Below, piece by piece: positions 10,898-22,630 of a stretch of DNA of 64,000 nt. Origin of the DNA: Zhengella mangrovi (GTDB lineage: Bacteria > Pseudomonadota > Alphaproteobacteria > Rhizobiales > Rhizobiaceae). A program made the position numbers and the translations under genes. Under the pieces are notes generated by a model that did no database searches, was not told the origin of the DNA, and saw nothing but the letters and a program-made list of their open reading frames with translations. Position 1 is the stretch's first letter, and each line of letters opens with the position of its first letter. The stretch is taken from contig NZ_PDVP01000002.1 in NCBI RefSeq assembly GCF_002727065.1, positions 372,001 to 436,000 of the forward strand. Reading direction: 5' to 3'.

Positions 10898-12982
10898 TTA
10901 CTCTGCGGCCTGCTGGTAACCGTTGCGGGCAAGCGCGGAACATTCCGCCATGACGGCGGAGGCGCGCGCGACCGGGTTGGTCAGGTAGAAATCGGAAACC
11001 GCCGACTGGAACGGCGCCTTGTTGAGGCGTCCGCCCTTCTTCGCCAGCGCCTCGATTCCGGCGGTGCCGGTCTCGGCGATGGTGTCGAGCGCGGCCAGGT
11101 GCGGGTGCGCCTCGTAGAGCGCCTTGCGCAACTGGCTGAGCGAATCGTAGGGCAGCTTCTTGCCGAGCACGTCGGAAAGGGCACGCATGATCGCCCAGTC
11201 TTCCTTGGCATCGCCCGGCGCGAAGCCGGCGCGGGCCGTCATCTGCACGCGGCCCTCGGTGTTGACGTAGGTGCCGGACTTTTCCGTGTAGGCAGCTCCC
11301 GGCAGGATGACGTCGGCGGCATGCGCCCCGGCATCGCCATGGGTGCCGATGTAGACGGTGAACGCGCCGCCGGCCTGCGTCAGGTCGAACTCGTCGGCGC
11401 CGAGCAGGAACAGCACGTCCATCGCGCCGCCGAGCATGCCGGCAAGATCCTTGCCGCCCTCGCCCGGCACGAAACCGATGTCGAGACCGCCAACGCGGGA
11501 CGCGGCCGTGTGGAGCATGGCGAAGCCGTTCCACTCGCCGGTGACCGCGCCGCAGGCCACGGCCAGCTTCGCCGCGTGGGCCAGCACGGCCGCACCATCG
11601 GCACGGGCAAGCGCACCCTGCCCGACGAGGATCATCGGGCGCTTGGCCTTCTTCAGGACGTTGAAGAACCTGCCCTCGCCGTCAGCCAGTTCCTTCAGGG
11701 TGTCGGTACCCGCACCGAGCATCTCGTAGTCGTAGCGCAGGTCGCCCATGTCGCCGATCACGGCGACGGGGAAATTGTCCATGCGCCAGCGCTTGCGGAT
11801 ACGGGCATTGAGCACCGATGCCTCGAAGCGCGGATTGGCGCCGACGATCAGCAGGGCATCGGCATCCTCGATGCCCTCGATGGTCGGGTTGAAGAGGTAG
11901 GTCTCGCGGCCCAGCAACGGATCGTGCGGCGCGCCGTCCTGGCGGCAGTCGATGCTGGTGGAGCCGAGCGATTCCAGGAGCTGCTTGAGCGCGAACATTT
12001 CCTCAACGGCGGCGAGATCGCCGGCCACGGCACCGATCTTGTCGCCGGTGGTCCCGGAAACGGCGTCGCGGATGGCGGCGAAGGCCTCGCCCCAGGTCGC
12101 GGCCTGGAGGCGGCCGTCACGCTTCACATAGGGGCGGTCGAGGCGCTGGGTACGCAACCCGTCCCAGACGAAGCGCGACTTGTCGGAAATCCATTCCTCG
12201 TTCACCTGCTCGTTGACGCGCGGCATGATGCGCATCACCTCGCGGCCGCGCGTATCCACGCGGATGGCGGACCCGACGGCATCCATCACGTCGATGGATT
12301 CCGTCTTCGTGAGCTCCCAGGGACGGGCCTGGAAGGCATAGGGGCGCGAGGTCAGCGCGCCGACCGGGCACAGGTCGATGACGTTGCCCTGCAGCTCCGA
12401 CGTCATGGCCTGCTCGAGGTAGGTGGTGATCTCGGCATCCTCGCCGCGGCCGATCAGGCCGAGCTCGGAAATGCCGGCCACTTCGGTGGTGAAGCGGACG
12501 CAGCGCGTGCAGTGGATGCAGCGCGTCATGATCGTCTTGACCAGCGGGCCGATGTACTTGTCCTCGACGGCGCGCTTGTTCTCGGTGTAGCGCGACGCGT
12601 CGACACCGAAGGCCATGGCCTGGTCCTGCAGGTCGCATTCGCCGCCCTGGTCGCAGATCGGGCAGTCCAGCGGATGGTTGATCAGCAGGAATTCCATCAC
12701 GCCTTCGCGGGCCTTCTTGACCATCGGCGTGGTGGTGAAGACTTCCGGCGGTTCGCCGTTGGGACCGGGGCGCAGGTCGCGCACGCCCATGGCGCAGGAG
12801 GCCGCCGGCTTGGGCGGTCCGCCCTTCACCTCGACCAGGCACATGCGGCAATTGCCGGCGATCGACAGTCGCTCATGGAAGCAGAACCGCGGAACCTCGG
12901 CACCGGCCTCCTCGCACGCCTGCAACAGCGTGAAGTGGTCCGGAACCTCGATCTCCTTGCCGTCAACCTTGATCTTAGCCAT
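10898..12982 (-). CDS. nuoG: NADH-quinone oxidoreductase subunit G
   Basis: An iron-sulfur and molybdopterin-oxidoreductase-like subunit of about 694 residues in the peripheral arm. The N-terminal [2Fe-2S] ferredoxin cysteines are in [20 protein letters not shown]. The [4Fe-4S] N5 cluster motif [17 protein letters not shown] and the N4 cluster segment [10 protein letters not shown] follow. The large degenerate molybdopterin-type domain fills the rest. The reading frame stays open for 44 codons upstream, but the ATG at 12982 gives the family start [14 protein letters not shown]. Confidence 0.96.
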   Translation of the reverse strand: MAKIKVDGKEIEVPDHFTLLQACEEAGAEVPRFCFHERLSIAGNCRMCLVEVKGGPPKPAASCAMGVRDLRPGPNGEPPEVFTTTPMVKKAREGVMEFLLINHPLDCPICDQGGECDLQDQAMAFGVDASRYTENKRAVEDKYIGPLVKTIMTRCIHCTRCVRFTTEVAGISELGLIGRGEDAEITTYLEQAMTSELQGNVIDLCPVGALTSRPYAFQARPWELTKTESIDVMDAVGSAIRVDTRGREVMRIMPRVNEQVNEEWISDKSRFVWDGLRTQRLDRPYVKRDGRLQAATWGEAFAAIRDAVSGTTGDKIGAVAGDLAAVEEMFALKQLLESLGSTSIDCRQDGAPHDPLLGRETYLFNPTIEGIEDADALLIVGANPRFEASVLNARIRKRWRMDNFPVAVIGDMGDLRYDYEMLGAGTDTLKELADGEGRFFNVLKKAKRPMILVGQGALARADGAAVLAHAAKLAVACGAVTGEWNGFAMLHTAASRVGGLDIGFVPGEGGKDLAGMLGGAMDVLFLLGADEFDLTQAGGAFTVYIGTHGDAGAHAADVILPGAAYTEKSGTYVNTEGRVQMTARAGFAPGDAKEDWAIMRALSDVLGKKLPYDSLSQLRKALYEAHPHLAALDTIAETGTAGIEALAKKGGRLNKAPFQSAVSDFYLTNPVARASAVMAECSALARNGYQQAAE

Positions 12983-13064
12983 CTTCAATTCCACGTTTTC
13001 GCGACCAGACGGCCGCCCTGATCCGGGTGAACCGGGCGGCGGAACCGCCCGGCCGACCCTGTTC

Positions 13065-13874
13065 CTATTTCGGCTCCTTGCCGAACACTTCCACGTACTC
13101 GTCGCGGCCGCCACGCGCCAGCGCCGCGGCCTGACCGATCCAGCCGTCGCGGGCGATGCGGCCCTTGAACGCCAGGTAGTCGTCGACCCAGGCCACTTCC
13201 TCGGGCGTCCAGGCGGCGATCTGCGCGAACGTCCAGACCCCCAGGCCGTTGAGCTTTTCCTCGAGCTTCGGCCCGACGCCGGCGATCATCTTGAGATCGT
13301 CGGGCTGAGCGGGCTTCTCCATGGCGTCGGGCTGGGCGAAGTCCTCGGGCATCAGTTCGTCCACGGAGGACTGCGCTTCGCCGCCGGCCGCCGAGAGGGC
13401 CGCGGAGGCGCCGCCGCCGACCGTCTCCATCGCCCGGGCAACCGAACCGGCCTCACCGGCCACATCGGACGCAACGTGCTCGCCAACCTCGAGGACATCG
13501 CGGGCGGTGTGTTCCATGTCGGCATAGACCGTCTTGGTCGCCGCAGCAAGGAAGGTCATCGGCGTGGCCATCGCCATGCCGAACGCCTGCGAATCCTCGT
13601 CGTCCTCGTTCCAGAACAGCATGGGCGCCTTGAACGGGGCATCGACAGAGGGCAGACGGCCCGCAGACGCGGCAACGCCCTGCATCAGACCGAGCATGGT
13701 GCCCCAGCCCTGCGCAGCCAGGCCAAGGCCGAAGGCCGGCCCGGCCATGAGCATGGCGGGCGACATCGGCGACATGGACTGTCCGGTCCGCATGGCTTCG
13801 GTCATCGTCTTCATCATCGTCTCGGCCGGATTCCATCCGGCGTGGTTTTCACTCGGCATCGGGTAACATGTCAT
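13065..13874 (-). CDS. nuo-operon protein with C-terminal HhH-like module shared with NuoE
   Basis: A 269-residue protein of unknown function between nuoF and nuoG. The first 130 residues are Met/Ala/Gly-rich and amphipathic or hydrophobic, without a clean signal peptide. A low-complexity Ala/Gly/Glu stretch follows. The last 80 residues contain [18 protein letters not shown] and a [20 protein letters not shown] segment, a helix-hairpin-helix-like module. Almost the same module ends the NuoE protein encoded nearby. The ATG at 13874 follows an AGGGAAAGG site. It probably interacts with complex I or with NuoE, judging only from position and the shared domain. Confidence 0.7.
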   Translation of the reverse strand: MTCYPMPSENHAGWNPAETMMKTMTEAMRTGQSMSPMSPAMLMAGPAFGLGLAAQGWGTMLGLMQGVAASAGRLPSVDAPFKAPMLFWNEDDEDSQAFGMAMATPMTFLAAATKTVYADMEHTARDVLEVGEHVASDVAGEAGSVARAMETVGGGASAALSAAGGEAQSSVDELMPEDFAQPDAMEKPAQPDDLKMIAGVGPKLEEKLNGLGVWTFAQIAAWTPEEVAWVDDYLAFKGRIARDGWIGQAAALARGGRDEYVEVFGKEPK

Positions 13875-13947
13875 GGATCGGATCCTTTCCCTGTTGGCCC
13901 TCGCCTCACGTTTCCTCTTCGCGCCATTTTCCGGCGCGACGTCTTTT

Positions 13948-15252
<1,305 letters not shown>

Positions 15253-15264
15253 GTCATCTCTCCC

Positions 15265-16644
15265 TTACCGCGGCTCTTTGCCGAAGACGCGGACGTATTC
15301 GTCGCGGCCACCCTTGGCCAGCGCCTTGGCCTGCCTGACCCAGTCGTCGCGGTCGATGCGTCCCTTGAAGCGCAGGTAGCCGTCGACCCACTCGCGTTCG
15401 GCCTTCTTCCAGGAGGCGACCTGGGCGAAGGTGAAGATGCCGAGTTCGTTGAGGATGCCCTCGATCTTCGGACCGACGCCCGAGATCATCTTCAGATCGT
15501 CCGGCGCAGCCGGCTTCGCGATCGCCGCCGGGCGGTTCTTGTCATCGAGCGACGGCTTTTCGTCGTCTGCCTTCGCGGCCTTGCCCCTGGCACGGCCGGA
15601 CGCCGTGGCCGCGAGCGCCATCGTCGGGTTGCCCTCATCGACCGTGGACTTCGGCTTTGCCTTCGGCGTCACCGACTTGGCCGAGCGGGCAAGCTTCACC
15701 GTGGCATTGACATCCGTGCCGTCCGACTCCGCGTCGCCCGCGGTCGATGCTGCGCGGGCCTTGCCGGCCTTGCGCTTGCCACCGCCCGCGGCATCCCTGG
15801 CTTCCGTCACACCGCGCGTCGCCGCGCCGCTGGCCGCGGCCTTCGGCGCCGGTTCGGCCGACGTGGCGCCTTCGGATTTCGCCGACGCCTTCGCCGGCGA
15901 CGGGCTGTTCACGGCGTCGCCGGTCTCCGGCGCATCGGTCTTCGGCTTCGCCGCCTTGGAGGGCGCGATTTCCGGGTCGCCACCATTTGGCCTGGCCTTG
16001 GAGATCGAGACGCGCTTCTTGCGGACGATGGCGTCCTCGTCGGTCAGCGTCGTGGCGCCGGTGATGGCGGCGGAATAGACGCGGCCGTTTTGCGGCCCGG
16101 GCTCGATCGTGTCGCCCTTGCCGGCCTCGAAGGCATCGATGATCTCTTCCAGGCGTTCCGGCGTCAGGTCCTCATAGGTATCCTTGAAGATCACGACCAT
16201 CGGCGCGTTCACGCAGGCCCCCTGGCATTCCACCTCTTCCCACGACAGCGAGCCGTCGGCATTGGTGTGGAGGGGCTCGGGATGGATCTTGCTCTTGCAG
16301 ACGCTGATGAGTTCCTCGGAACCGCGCAACATGCAGGGCGTGGTGCCGCAGACCTGGATGTGGGCCCTTGTGCCGACCGGGTTGAGCTGGAACTGGGTGT
16401 AGAAGGTCGCCACTTCCAGAACGCGGATCTTGGGCATGTCGAGCATGCCGGAGACATGCTCGATGGCGGCCTTGGAAACCCAGCCTTCCTGCTCCTGCGC
16501 CAGCATGAGCAGCGGAATGACCGCCGACTGCTCGCGGCCCTTGGGATATTTCTTGAGCCACTTCTTCACCTCGACCGCCATCGCCTTGTTGAAGGCGAAG
16601 CTATCGGGCTGGACGTGATCCTCGGCGAGACGACGGACAGACAT
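15265..16644 (-). CDS. nuoE: NADH-quinone oxidoreductase subunit E with long C-terminal fusion
   Basis: A 459-residue protein, more than twice the usual NuoE length. Residues 1 to about 170 are the thioredoxin-like [2Fe-2S] (N1a) domain, with cluster cysteines in CGTTPC and ECQGAC. Residues 190-370 are a low-complexity Ala/Lys/Pro/Glu-rich linker. The last 82 residues form a helix-hairpin-helix-like module (DDLKMISGVGPKIEGIL, TFAQVASWKKAEREWVDGYL) nearly matching the end of the protein at 13065-13874. The start overlaps the nuoD stop by one base. The enzymatic role as an electron carrier from NADH is secure; the role of the tail is unknown. Confidence 0.95.
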   Translation of the reverse strand: MSVRRLAEDHVQPDSFAFNKAMAVEVKKWLKKYPKGREQSAVIPLLMLAQEQEGWVSKAAIEHVSGMLDMPKIRVLEVATFYTQFQLNPVGTRAHIQVCGTTPCMLRGSEELISVCKSKIHPEPLHTNADGSLSWEEVECQGACVNAPMVVIFKDTYEDLTPERLEEIIDAFEAGKGDTIEPGPQNGRVYSAAITGATTLTDEDAIVRKKRVSISKARPNGGDPEIAPSKAAKPKTDAPETGDAVNSPSPAKASAKSEGATSAEPAPKAAASGAATRGVTEARDAAGGGKRKAGKARAASTAGDAESDGTDVNATVKLARSAKSVTPKAKPKSTVDEGNPTMALAATASGRARGKAAKADDEKPSLDDKNRPAAIAKPAAPDDLKMISGVGPKIEGILNELGIFTFAQVASWKKAEREWVDGYLRFKGRIDRDDWVRQAKALAKGGRDEYVRVFGKEPR

Positions 16645-17834
16645 CAGCGATCCACCTCTCCAAACACGATGTCAAAGGAACCGATCAGGGCGGGGATGTC
16701 GCTCAGCAGGTGCTTGGTGCCGATGAAATCCATGGCCGCCAGATGGGCGAAGCCGGGCGCGCGCAGGTGCACGCGATAGGGCCGGTTGGTGCCATCGGAG
16801 ACGAGATAGACGCCGAACTCGCCCTTCGGCGCCTCGACGGCGGCGTAGACCTCGCCCTCGGGAACCTTGTAGCCCTCGGTGTAGAGCTTGAAGTGGTGAA
16901 TGAGCGCTTCCATCGACCGCTTCATCTCGCCGCGCTTGGGCGGCACGATCTTGCCGTCGGTGGCCGACACGGGCCCTTTGCGCTCGGCGCCCAGCAGGCG
17001 GTCGACGCACTGGCGCATGATCTTCACCGACTGCGCCATTTCCTCCATGCGGATCAGGTAGCGGTCGTAGCAGTCGCCGTGCTTGCCGACGGGAATCTCG
17101 AAATCGAGTTCATCGTAGCACTCGTAGGGCTGCGAGCGGCGCAGGTCCCAGGCCGCGCCCGAACCGCGCACCATGACGCCGGAGAAGCCGCGCTCCCAGG
17201 CCTGCTCAAGCGTGACCACGCCGATATCGACGTTGCGCTGCTTGAAGATGCGGTTCTCGGTCAGCAGGCCATGCAGGTCCTGCAGCGTCTGCATGAACGG
17301 GTCGCACCATTTGCCGATATCCTCGACAAGCTGGTCGGGGATGTCCTGGTGGACGCCGCCCGGCCGGAAATAGGCCGCGTGCATGCGCGAGCCGGAGGCG
17401 CGCTCGTAGAAGACCATCAGCTTCTCGCGTTCCTCGAAGCCCCAGAGCGGCGGCGTGAGCGCGCCGACGTCGAGCGCCTGCGTCGTCACGTTCATGAGGT
17501 GGTTGAGGATGCGGCCGATCTCGGCGTAGAGCACGCGGATCAGCTGGCCGCGCTTCGGGATCTCGACCCCCACCAGCCGCTCCACGGCCAGCGCGAAGGC
17601 ATGCTCCTGGTTCATCGGCGCCACGTAGTCGAGGCGGTCGAGATAGGGCACGGCCTGGAGATAGGTCTTGTACTCCATCAGCTTCTCGGTGCCGCGGTGC
17701 AGCAGGCCGATATGCGGATCGGCGCGCTCAACCACCTCGCCGTCCAGTTCCAGGACGAGGCGCAGCACGCCGTGGGCCGCCGGATGCTGCGGGCCGAAGT
17801 TGATGTTGAAATTGCGGACGTTGTGTTCCGTCAT
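16644..17834 (-). CDS. nuoD: NADH-quinone oxidoreductase subunit D
   Basis: A 396-residue 49-kDa-type subunit that forms the quinone-reducing site with NuoB. It starts with the strand [25 protein letters not shown], includes the quinone-binding histidine region and the [21 protein letters not shown] segment, and ends close to the conserved FGEVDR terminus. The length is typical and the sequence uninterrupted. It lies ten bases after nuoC and is coupled to nuoE. Confidence 0.97.
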   Translation of the reverse strand: MTEHNVRNFNINFGPQHPAAHGVLRLVLELDGEVVERADPHIGLLHRGTEKLMEYKTYLQAVPYLDRLDYVAPMNQEHAFALAVERLVGVEIPKRGQLIRVLYAEIGRILNHLMNVTTQALDVGALTPPLWGFEEREKLMVFYERASGSRMHAAYFRPGGVHQDIPDQLVEDIGKWCDPFMQTLQDLHGLLTENRIFKQRNVDIGVVTLEQAWERGFSGVMVRGSGAAWDLRRSQPYECYDELDFEIPVGKHGDCYDRYLIRMEEMAQSVKIMRQCVDRLLGAERKGPVSATDGKIVPPKRGEMKRSMEALIHHFKLYTEGYKVPEGEVYAAVEAPKGEFGVYLVSDGTNRPYRVHLRAPGFAHLAAMDFIGTKHLLSDIPALIGSFDIVFGEVDR

Positions 17835-17844
17835 CTGACCGCCC

Positions 17845-18450
17845 TCACCCCTTCGCCTTCTCGTCGCCGGGCAGCACGTAGTCGGTGCCTTCCCAGGGCG
17901 ACAGGAAATCGAAATTGCGGAATTCCTGCTTCAGTTCCACAGGCTCGTAGACCACGCGCTTGACCTCGTCATCGTAGCGCACTTCCCAATAGCCGGTCAG
18001 CGGGAAGTCCTTGCGCAGCGGATGCCCCTCGAAGCCGTAATCGGTCAGGATGCGGCGCAGGTCCGGATGGCCGGCGAAGAGCACGCCGTACATGTCGTAG
18101 GTCTCGCGCTCGAACCACTCCGCGCCCGGGAAGATGCCGGCGATGGAAGGAACCGTCATGTCCTCGTCGGCCTGCACCTTGATGCGCACGCGCATGTTCT
18201 GGCGCGGCGACAGGAGGTGGTAGACGACGTCGAAGCGGCGGGCACGCGACGGATAGTCGGCGCCGCAGACATCGATGAAGGAGACGAACTGGCACTGCAC
18301 GTCGTCGCGCAGGAAGGTCAGCACGTTGACGATGTCGCCGGCCTCCGCCTCGAGCGTCAGCTCGCCATAGGCGACGGTCGCATCGGTGATCTGGCCGTCC
18401 AGCTTCTCGGTGATATAGGCCGCTAGATCCTTCAGAGCCTCTTCGTTCAT
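17845..18450 (-). CDS. nuoC: NADH-quinone oxidoreductase subunit C
   Basis: A 201-residue 30-kDa-type subunit of the peripheral arm. The signature [41 protein letters not shown] is intact in segments, and the family ending is present. The open frame extends far upstream inside nuoB, but the ATG at 18450 with GAGAGGAC nine bases upstream gives the proper [12 protein letters not shown] start. It is not fused to nuoD, as in most alphaproteobacteria. Confidence 0.95.
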   Translation of the reverse strand: MNEEALKDLAAYITEKLDGQITDATVAYGELTLEAEAGDIVNVLTFLRDDVQCQFVSFIDVCGADYPSRARRFDVVYHLLSPRQNMRVRIKVQADEDMTVPSIAGIFPGAEWFERETYDMYGVLFAGHPDLRRILTDYGFEGHPLRKDFPLTGYWEVRYDDEVKRVVYEPVELKQEFRNFDFLSPWEGTDYVLPGDEKAKG

Positions 18451-18466
18451 GGCCGGATCCGTCCTC

Positions 18467-19048
18467 TCAGCGTTCGATGGTACCTGTGCGGCGGATCTTC
18501 TTCTGCAGCAACAGGATGCCGTAGAGAAGCGCCTCGGCGGTGGGCGGACAGCCCGGCACGTAGATATCGACCGGCACGACCCGGTCGCACCCGCGAACCA
18601 CCGAATAGGAATAGTGGTAGTAGCCGCCGCCATTGGCGCAGGAGCCCATGGAGATGACGTAGCGCGGCTCGGGCATCTGGTCATAGACCTTGCGCATGGC
18701 CGGCGCCATCTTGTTGGTCAGCGTGCCGGCGACGATCATCACGTCGGACTGGCGAGGGCTGGCGCGCGGCGCCGTACCGAAGCGCTCGACGTCATAGCGC
18801 GGCATGGAGACCTGCATCAGCTCCACCGCGCAGCAGGCGAGGCCGAAGGTCATCCACATCAGCGAGCCGGTGCGCGCCCAGGTCACCAGGGCATCGGTCG
18901 AGGTGACGATGAAGCCCTTGTCGGACAGTTCCTCGTTGATGCCGCCAAAAAAGGCGTCGTCCGCCCCGATCGGCTTGCCGGTATTGGGGTCGATGATTCC
19001 CTTCGGCTGGGGCGCGATGAGCGTGGTCTTGCTATCGGTCAGTCCCAT
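18467..19048 (-). CDS. nuoB: NADH-quinone oxidoreductase subunit B
   Basis: A 20-kDa subunit of about 193 residues carrying the terminal N2 [4Fe-4S] cluster. The ligands are the tandem cysteines of [10 protein letters not shown], the cysteine of [17 protein letters not shown] and that of [15 protein letters not shown]. Two starts are possible. The ATG at 19048 has GGGAG at seven bases and overlaps the end of nuoA by ten bases, so I prefer it to the ATG at 19069. Confidence 0.96.
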   Translation of the reverse strand: MGLTDSKTTLIAPQPKGIIDPNTGKPIGADDAFFGGINEELSDKGFIVTSTDALVTWARTGSLMWMTFGLACCAVELMQVSMPRYDVERFGTAPRASPRQSDVMIVAGTLTNKMAPAMRKVYDQMPEPRYVISMGSCANGGGYYHYSYSVVRGCDRVVPVDIYVPGCPPTAEALLYGILLLQKKIRRTGTIER

Positions 19049-19404
19049 TCCAGCGCTCCCTTTTTCCATTCATAGACAAAGCCGATGGTCAGGATGCCCA
19101 GGAACACCATCATCGACCAGAAGCCGAACCAGCCGATGGCACCGAAGGATACGGCCCAGGGGAAGAGAAAGGCCACCTCGAGATCGAAGATGATGAAAAG
19201 GATGGAGACCAGGTAGAAACGCACATCGAACTTCATGCGCGCATCGTCAAAGGCATCGAAGCCGCATTCATAGGCCGAAAGCTTCGCCGGATCCGGATTC
19301 TTGTAGGCCAGGATGAAAGGCGCCAGCATCAGCGCCAGACCAATGACAAGACAGAGTCCCAGGAAGATGATGATCGGCAGGTATGAGCTCAGGAGATCGT
19401 TCAT
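19039..19404 (-). CDS. nuoA: NADH-quinone oxidoreductase subunit A
   Basis: A 121-residue ND3 homologue with three transmembrane helices. It has the family loop [45 protein letters not shown] in segments, including the conserved ECG cysteine loop near the quinone site. It is the first gene of the operon. Its promoter should lie in the non-coding region above 19404. Confidence 0.97.
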   Translation of the reverse strand: MNDLLSSYLPIIIFLGLCLVIGLALMLAPFILAYKNPDPAKLSAYECGFDAFDDARMKFDVRFYLVSILFIIFDLEVAFLFPWAVSFGAIGWFGFWSMMVFLGILTIGFVYEWKKGALEWD

Positions 19405-19953
19405 GACCTTGCTTTCTTGCCGGCGGCGATCCGTGGATCATGCCTCTCGTGAAGCACGGGCGCGATGGAGCGCCTGGAGGCAGACCGGGTGTTGCCGCGA
19501 CGGTTGTTGCAACGCGGCGAGGGTTAGCCCAGCGGTGTGCCGGACGCAAGAGCAACAATGGTTATAAACCCGGAAAAGATTGTCGCCGAACCACAATTCG
19601 CCCGCTTCGCGCGATCGCGACCCATGGCCGGCTTCTCGTGCGGCCGGCACGGGGCCGGACGGGGCCTGCGCGTCATCGCATGGAGTCCATGTGCGGGACC
19701 CCGATCCGTTCGGCACGATCGTCCCGTTTCCGACCTCGGGCTTTTCCCGGCTGCCCTGCGGCCCGTCCTTGTCAGACGGACGGCGATGAGCCGCGCAAAG
19801 GCCTTGCCGGCCATGCCGGCACGGGCGCGGAGAGCGTTTTACATCCTTCCGGCACGCGAAGCTTTGGCGCCCATGAAAAACCCCGCGCGGACAAGGGCCT
19901 GCGCGGGGTTTCCAAGATTTCGAGTCAGTGCGTGAGTGCCCTGCCCCGACGGG
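19405..19953. other. Intergenic region upstream of nuoA and downstream of dctP
   Basis: About 550 bases without a convincing gene. It should contain the nuoA promoter on the minus strand near 19410-19600, but I could not find a clear -35/-10 pair. The dctP terminator lies at its far end (see 19876-19911). Short open frames here overlap one another in several phases and have no family features. Confidence 0.5.
19876..19911 (-). terminator. Rho-independent terminator after dctP
   Basis: Perfect 11-base inverted repeat with arms at 19878-19888 and 19901-19911 (aaaccccgcgc and gcgcggggttt) around a 12-base loop. Read on the minus strand it ends in a run of five T, about 40 bases past the dctP stop. 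It should end transcription of the TRAP operon before it reaches the nuo operon. Confidence 0.88.
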
Positions 19954-21018
19954 TCACATGCGCTGGGAGAAGACCGGCGCCTTGACCTTCATGCCATAGG
20001 GACGGGCCAGGTCGAGGAAGGCGTTGTAGCTGTCCATGACCTTTTTGAAGGCCGGGTTGGCGTCGGCATTCTCGGTCATGACCTCGTCGGAGGCCTTGCG
20101 CAGCGCGGCCACGACATCATCCGGGAAGGAGGCGAATTCCACGCCGCCGTCTTCGAGCTGCTTCATGGCCAGCGCGTTGAAGTAGTCGAACTGGGCGAGC
20201 GTCTCGGTGTTGGCAGCATCGGCGGCGTTGGTGATGATGGCCTGGAGATGCCTGGGCAGACCGTCCCAGGCCTCCTTGTTGACGACGATCTCGAGGCCGG
20301 CGGACGGCTCGTGGAAGGCGGGCACGTAGCAGTACTTGGCCACCTTCTGGAGACCGAAGGCCTGGTCGAGCATGGGGCCGACCCATTCAGCCGCGTCGAT
20401 GGCGCCGGACTGGAAGGCGGAGAAGATTTCCGGCGGCGGCAGGAGCACGGCATTGACGCCGACCTTGCGCATGGCTTCGCCGCCGAGACCGGCGATGCGC
20501 ATGTTGAGACCGGAGAGGTCCTCGACCTTTGTAACCGGGTTCTTGAACCAGCCGGCCGCCTGGATACCGGAATTGCCGCAGTAGAGCGGAACGAGGCCGC
20601 GCTCGGCGTAGATCTCGTTCCACAGGTCCTGGCCGCCGCCGTGGCGCAGCCAAGCGGTGGTCTCCACCGCCGTCAGTCCGAAGGGCACGGCGGAGAAGAA
20701 ATGCAGCGCGGTGTTCTTCGAGGCGGCATAATAGGGCGTCGAATGGCCGATCTCGGCCGTCCCCTGCTGCACGGCGTCCTCGACGCCGAAGGGCGGCACC
20801 AGTTCGCCGCCGGAAAAGACCTTCAGCGTCAGCTGGCCGTCCGACATGTCGGCGACGCGCCTGGCAAAGGTCGTGGCATTGGTGCCGACGCCCGGCGCCT
20901 TGGCCGGGAACGAGGTCGGCATCTTCCACTCGATCTTGCCCTGGGCGATGGCCGGGGCGGCCAGCGTTGCGACCGGCGCGGCGATCGCGGCGGTCTTCAG
21001 AAATTCGCGGCGTTTCAT
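19954..21018 (-). CDS. dctP: TRAP transporter substrate-binding protein (TakP-like)
   Basis: A 354-residue periplasmic solute receptor. It starts with a twin-arginine-type leader (KRREFLKTA, then an Ala-rich segment ending at AIAQG), so it is probably exported by Tat. The body has the DctP-fold features GVEDAVQQGTAEIGHS, LNMRIAGLGGEAMRKVG with the carboxylate-binding arginine, and AAEWVGPMLDQAFGLQK. The arrangement resembles the alpha-keto-acid receptor TakP of Rhodobacter, so a 2-oxo acid or similar carboxylate is the likely ligand. It is the last gene of a dctQ-dctM-dctP operon and has its own terminator. Confidence 0.9.
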   Translation of the reverse strand: MKRREFLKTAAIAAPVATLAAPAIAQGKIEWKMPTSFPAKAPGVGTNATTFARRVADMSDGQLTLKVFSGGELVPPFGVEDAVQQGTAEIGHSTPYYAASKNTALHFFSAVPFGLTAVETTAWLRHGGGQDLWNEIYAERGLVPLYCGNSGIQAAGWFKNPVTKVEDLSGLNMRIAGLGGEAMRKVGVNAVLLPPPEIFSAFQSGAIDAAEWVGPMLDQAFGLQKVAKYCYVPAFHEPSAGLEIVVNKEAWDGLPRHLQAIITNAADAANTETLAQFDYFNALAMKQLEDGGVEFASFPDDVVAALRKASDEVMTENADANPAFKKVMDSYNAFLDLARPYGMKVKAPVFSQRM

Positions 21019-21064
21019 CGGTTCCTCCTTCTTGGAACAGGGACCCGCTTCGAGGCGGGATGAA

Positions 21065-22630
21065 TCAGAAAAGCAGATCCGGCAGCCAGGTTGCCAGCGC
21101 CGGGACCAGCGCGAGACACAGTATGGCGATCAACTGTATGATGACAAACGGAATTATGGCGCGGTAGATCGTCACGGTGCGGATATGCGGCGGGGCGACC
21201 GAACGGAAGTAGAAGAGCGCGAAACCGAAGGGCGGCGTGAGGAAGGACGTCTGCAGGTTCAGGGCGATCAGGATGGCGAACCAGACCGGGCTGATGTCGG
21301 CCTGCAGGATCACCGGCCCGACGATCGGCACGACGATGAAGATGATCTCGACGAACTCCAGGATGAAACCGAGCAGGAAGATGACCAGCATGGTGGCCGC
21401 CAGCATGCCGTAAGGGCCGCCCGGAACGCTGTTGAGCAGGTCGGCCACCAGTTCGTCGCCACGGAAGCCGCGGAAGACCAGCGACAGGATGCTGGCGGCG
21501 ATGATGATGCCGAAGATCATGCCCGAGACCAGCAGGGTCTCGGTGACGGCAGGGACGAGAACCCGGGTGCGAACCAGCGCTCCCGCGTGCCACAACAGGG
21601 CCGCCCCGAGAATGGCGAGCAGGCTCACGGTGGTCATCGTGCGGGCGGTCAGCGCCAGGTGCCCGGTGGAGAAATCGACCTTCAGCAGGCCGGCGATGCT
21701 GGCCGCGACGAGCGCGATGGCGAGCACGCCGGTGGCTGCGGCCGTGCGGCCCATGGCCGGCGAGACCTGGGCGGCGGCAATCAGGATCGTGCCGGCGACG
21801 CCAACGCCGGCGGCCTCGGTCGGCGTGGCGATGCCGAACAGGATGGACCCCAGCACGGCGAAGATCAGCAGCAGGCTCGGCAGGATGCCGCGCAGCGCTT
21901 CCATCATTTCCGCCCGGTCCACCGGCCGCTCGACGCCCTCGACCGGCGCCGACCCGCGCAGGCGGAACACGGCATAGGCGGCATAGAGACCGACGAGAAG
22001 CAGGCCCGGCAGCAGGGCGCCGGCAAAGAGGTCGCCGATGGTGACCGAATCGGGGGCGAAGTTGCCGACGATCTGCTGGGCCTCGATATAGGCGTTGGAG
22101 ACCTGGTCGCCGAGCAGGATCAGCACGATGGACGGCGGAATGATCTGGCCAAGCGTCCCGCTGGCGCAGATGAGGCCGCTGGCGGTGCGGTCGTCGACGC
22201 CCGAGCGCAGCAGGCTCGGCAGGCTGATCGTGCCCAGCGCCACGATGGTGGCGCCGATGATGCCGGTGGAGGCGGCGATCAGCGTGGAGACGAAGAGCAC
22301 GGAGAGCGCCAGCGCCGTGCGGCTGCCGCCGAAAAGCCGGTTGATGTTGTCGAGCATGCGCTCGGCCTGGCGCGAACGTTCGAGCAGCACGCCCATCATG
22401 ACGAAGAGCGGCACGGCGATCAGCAGCCGGTTTTCCATGACGCCGAAGATGCGTTGCGGCACGGCCTGGAAATAGGACAGGTCGAAATGACCGAAGGCGT
22501 GGGCGATGAAGCCGATGACCGTCGGCACGCCGGCGATGACGAAGATCACCGGCAGACCGGAGAGAATGCCGGCGAGCAGCGAAATCCCGAGAATGACGAC
22601 CCAGACGGTCTCGATCTCAACCTGCGTCAT
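21065..22630 (-). CDS. dctM: TRAP transporter large permease (DctM)
   Basis: A 521-residue inner-membrane permease with 12 or more hydrophobic helices. It carries the TRAP large-subunit features VPLFVMMGVLLERS near the N-terminus, a glycine-rich segment ICASGTLGQIIPPSIVLILLGDQ, and TPPFGFALFYFRSVAPP near the C-terminus. A longer middle loop contains a hydrophilic insert around GSAPVEGVERPVDRAEMM, somewhat longer than in minimal DctM. The start overlaps the dctQ stop by 14 bases. Confidence 0.93.
   Translation of the reverse strand: MTQVEIETVWVVILGISLLAGILSGLPVIFVIAGVPTVIGFIAHAFGHFDLSYFQAVPQRIFGVMENRLLIAVPLFVMMGVLLERSRQAERMLDNINRLFGGSRTALALSVLFVSTLIAASTGIIGATIVALGTISLPSLLRSGVDDRTASGLICASGTLGQIIPPSIVLILLGDQVSNAYIEAQQIVGNFAPDSVTIGDLFAGALLPGLLLVGLYAAYAVFRLRGSAPVEGVERPVDRAEMMEALRGILPSLLLIFAVLGSILFGIATPTEAAGVGVAGTILIAAAQVSPAMGRTAAATGVLAIALVAASIAGLLKVDFSTGHLALTARTMTTVSLLAILGAALLWHAGALVRTRVLVPAVTETLLVSGMIFGIIIAASILSLVFRGFRGDELVADLLNSVPGGPYGMLAATMLVIFLLGFILEFVEIIFIVVPIVGPVILQADISPVWFAILIALNLQTSFLTPPFGFALFYFRSVAPPHIRTVTIYRAIIPFVIIQLIAILCLALVPALATWLPDLLF

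Noticed and set aside
9728-13021. A plus-strand open frame of 1097 codons antisense to nuoG and nuoH
   Set aside because: It is rich in His, Asp, Arg and Gly with no domain, and lies fully opposite well-supported nuo genes. It is a high-GC shadow.
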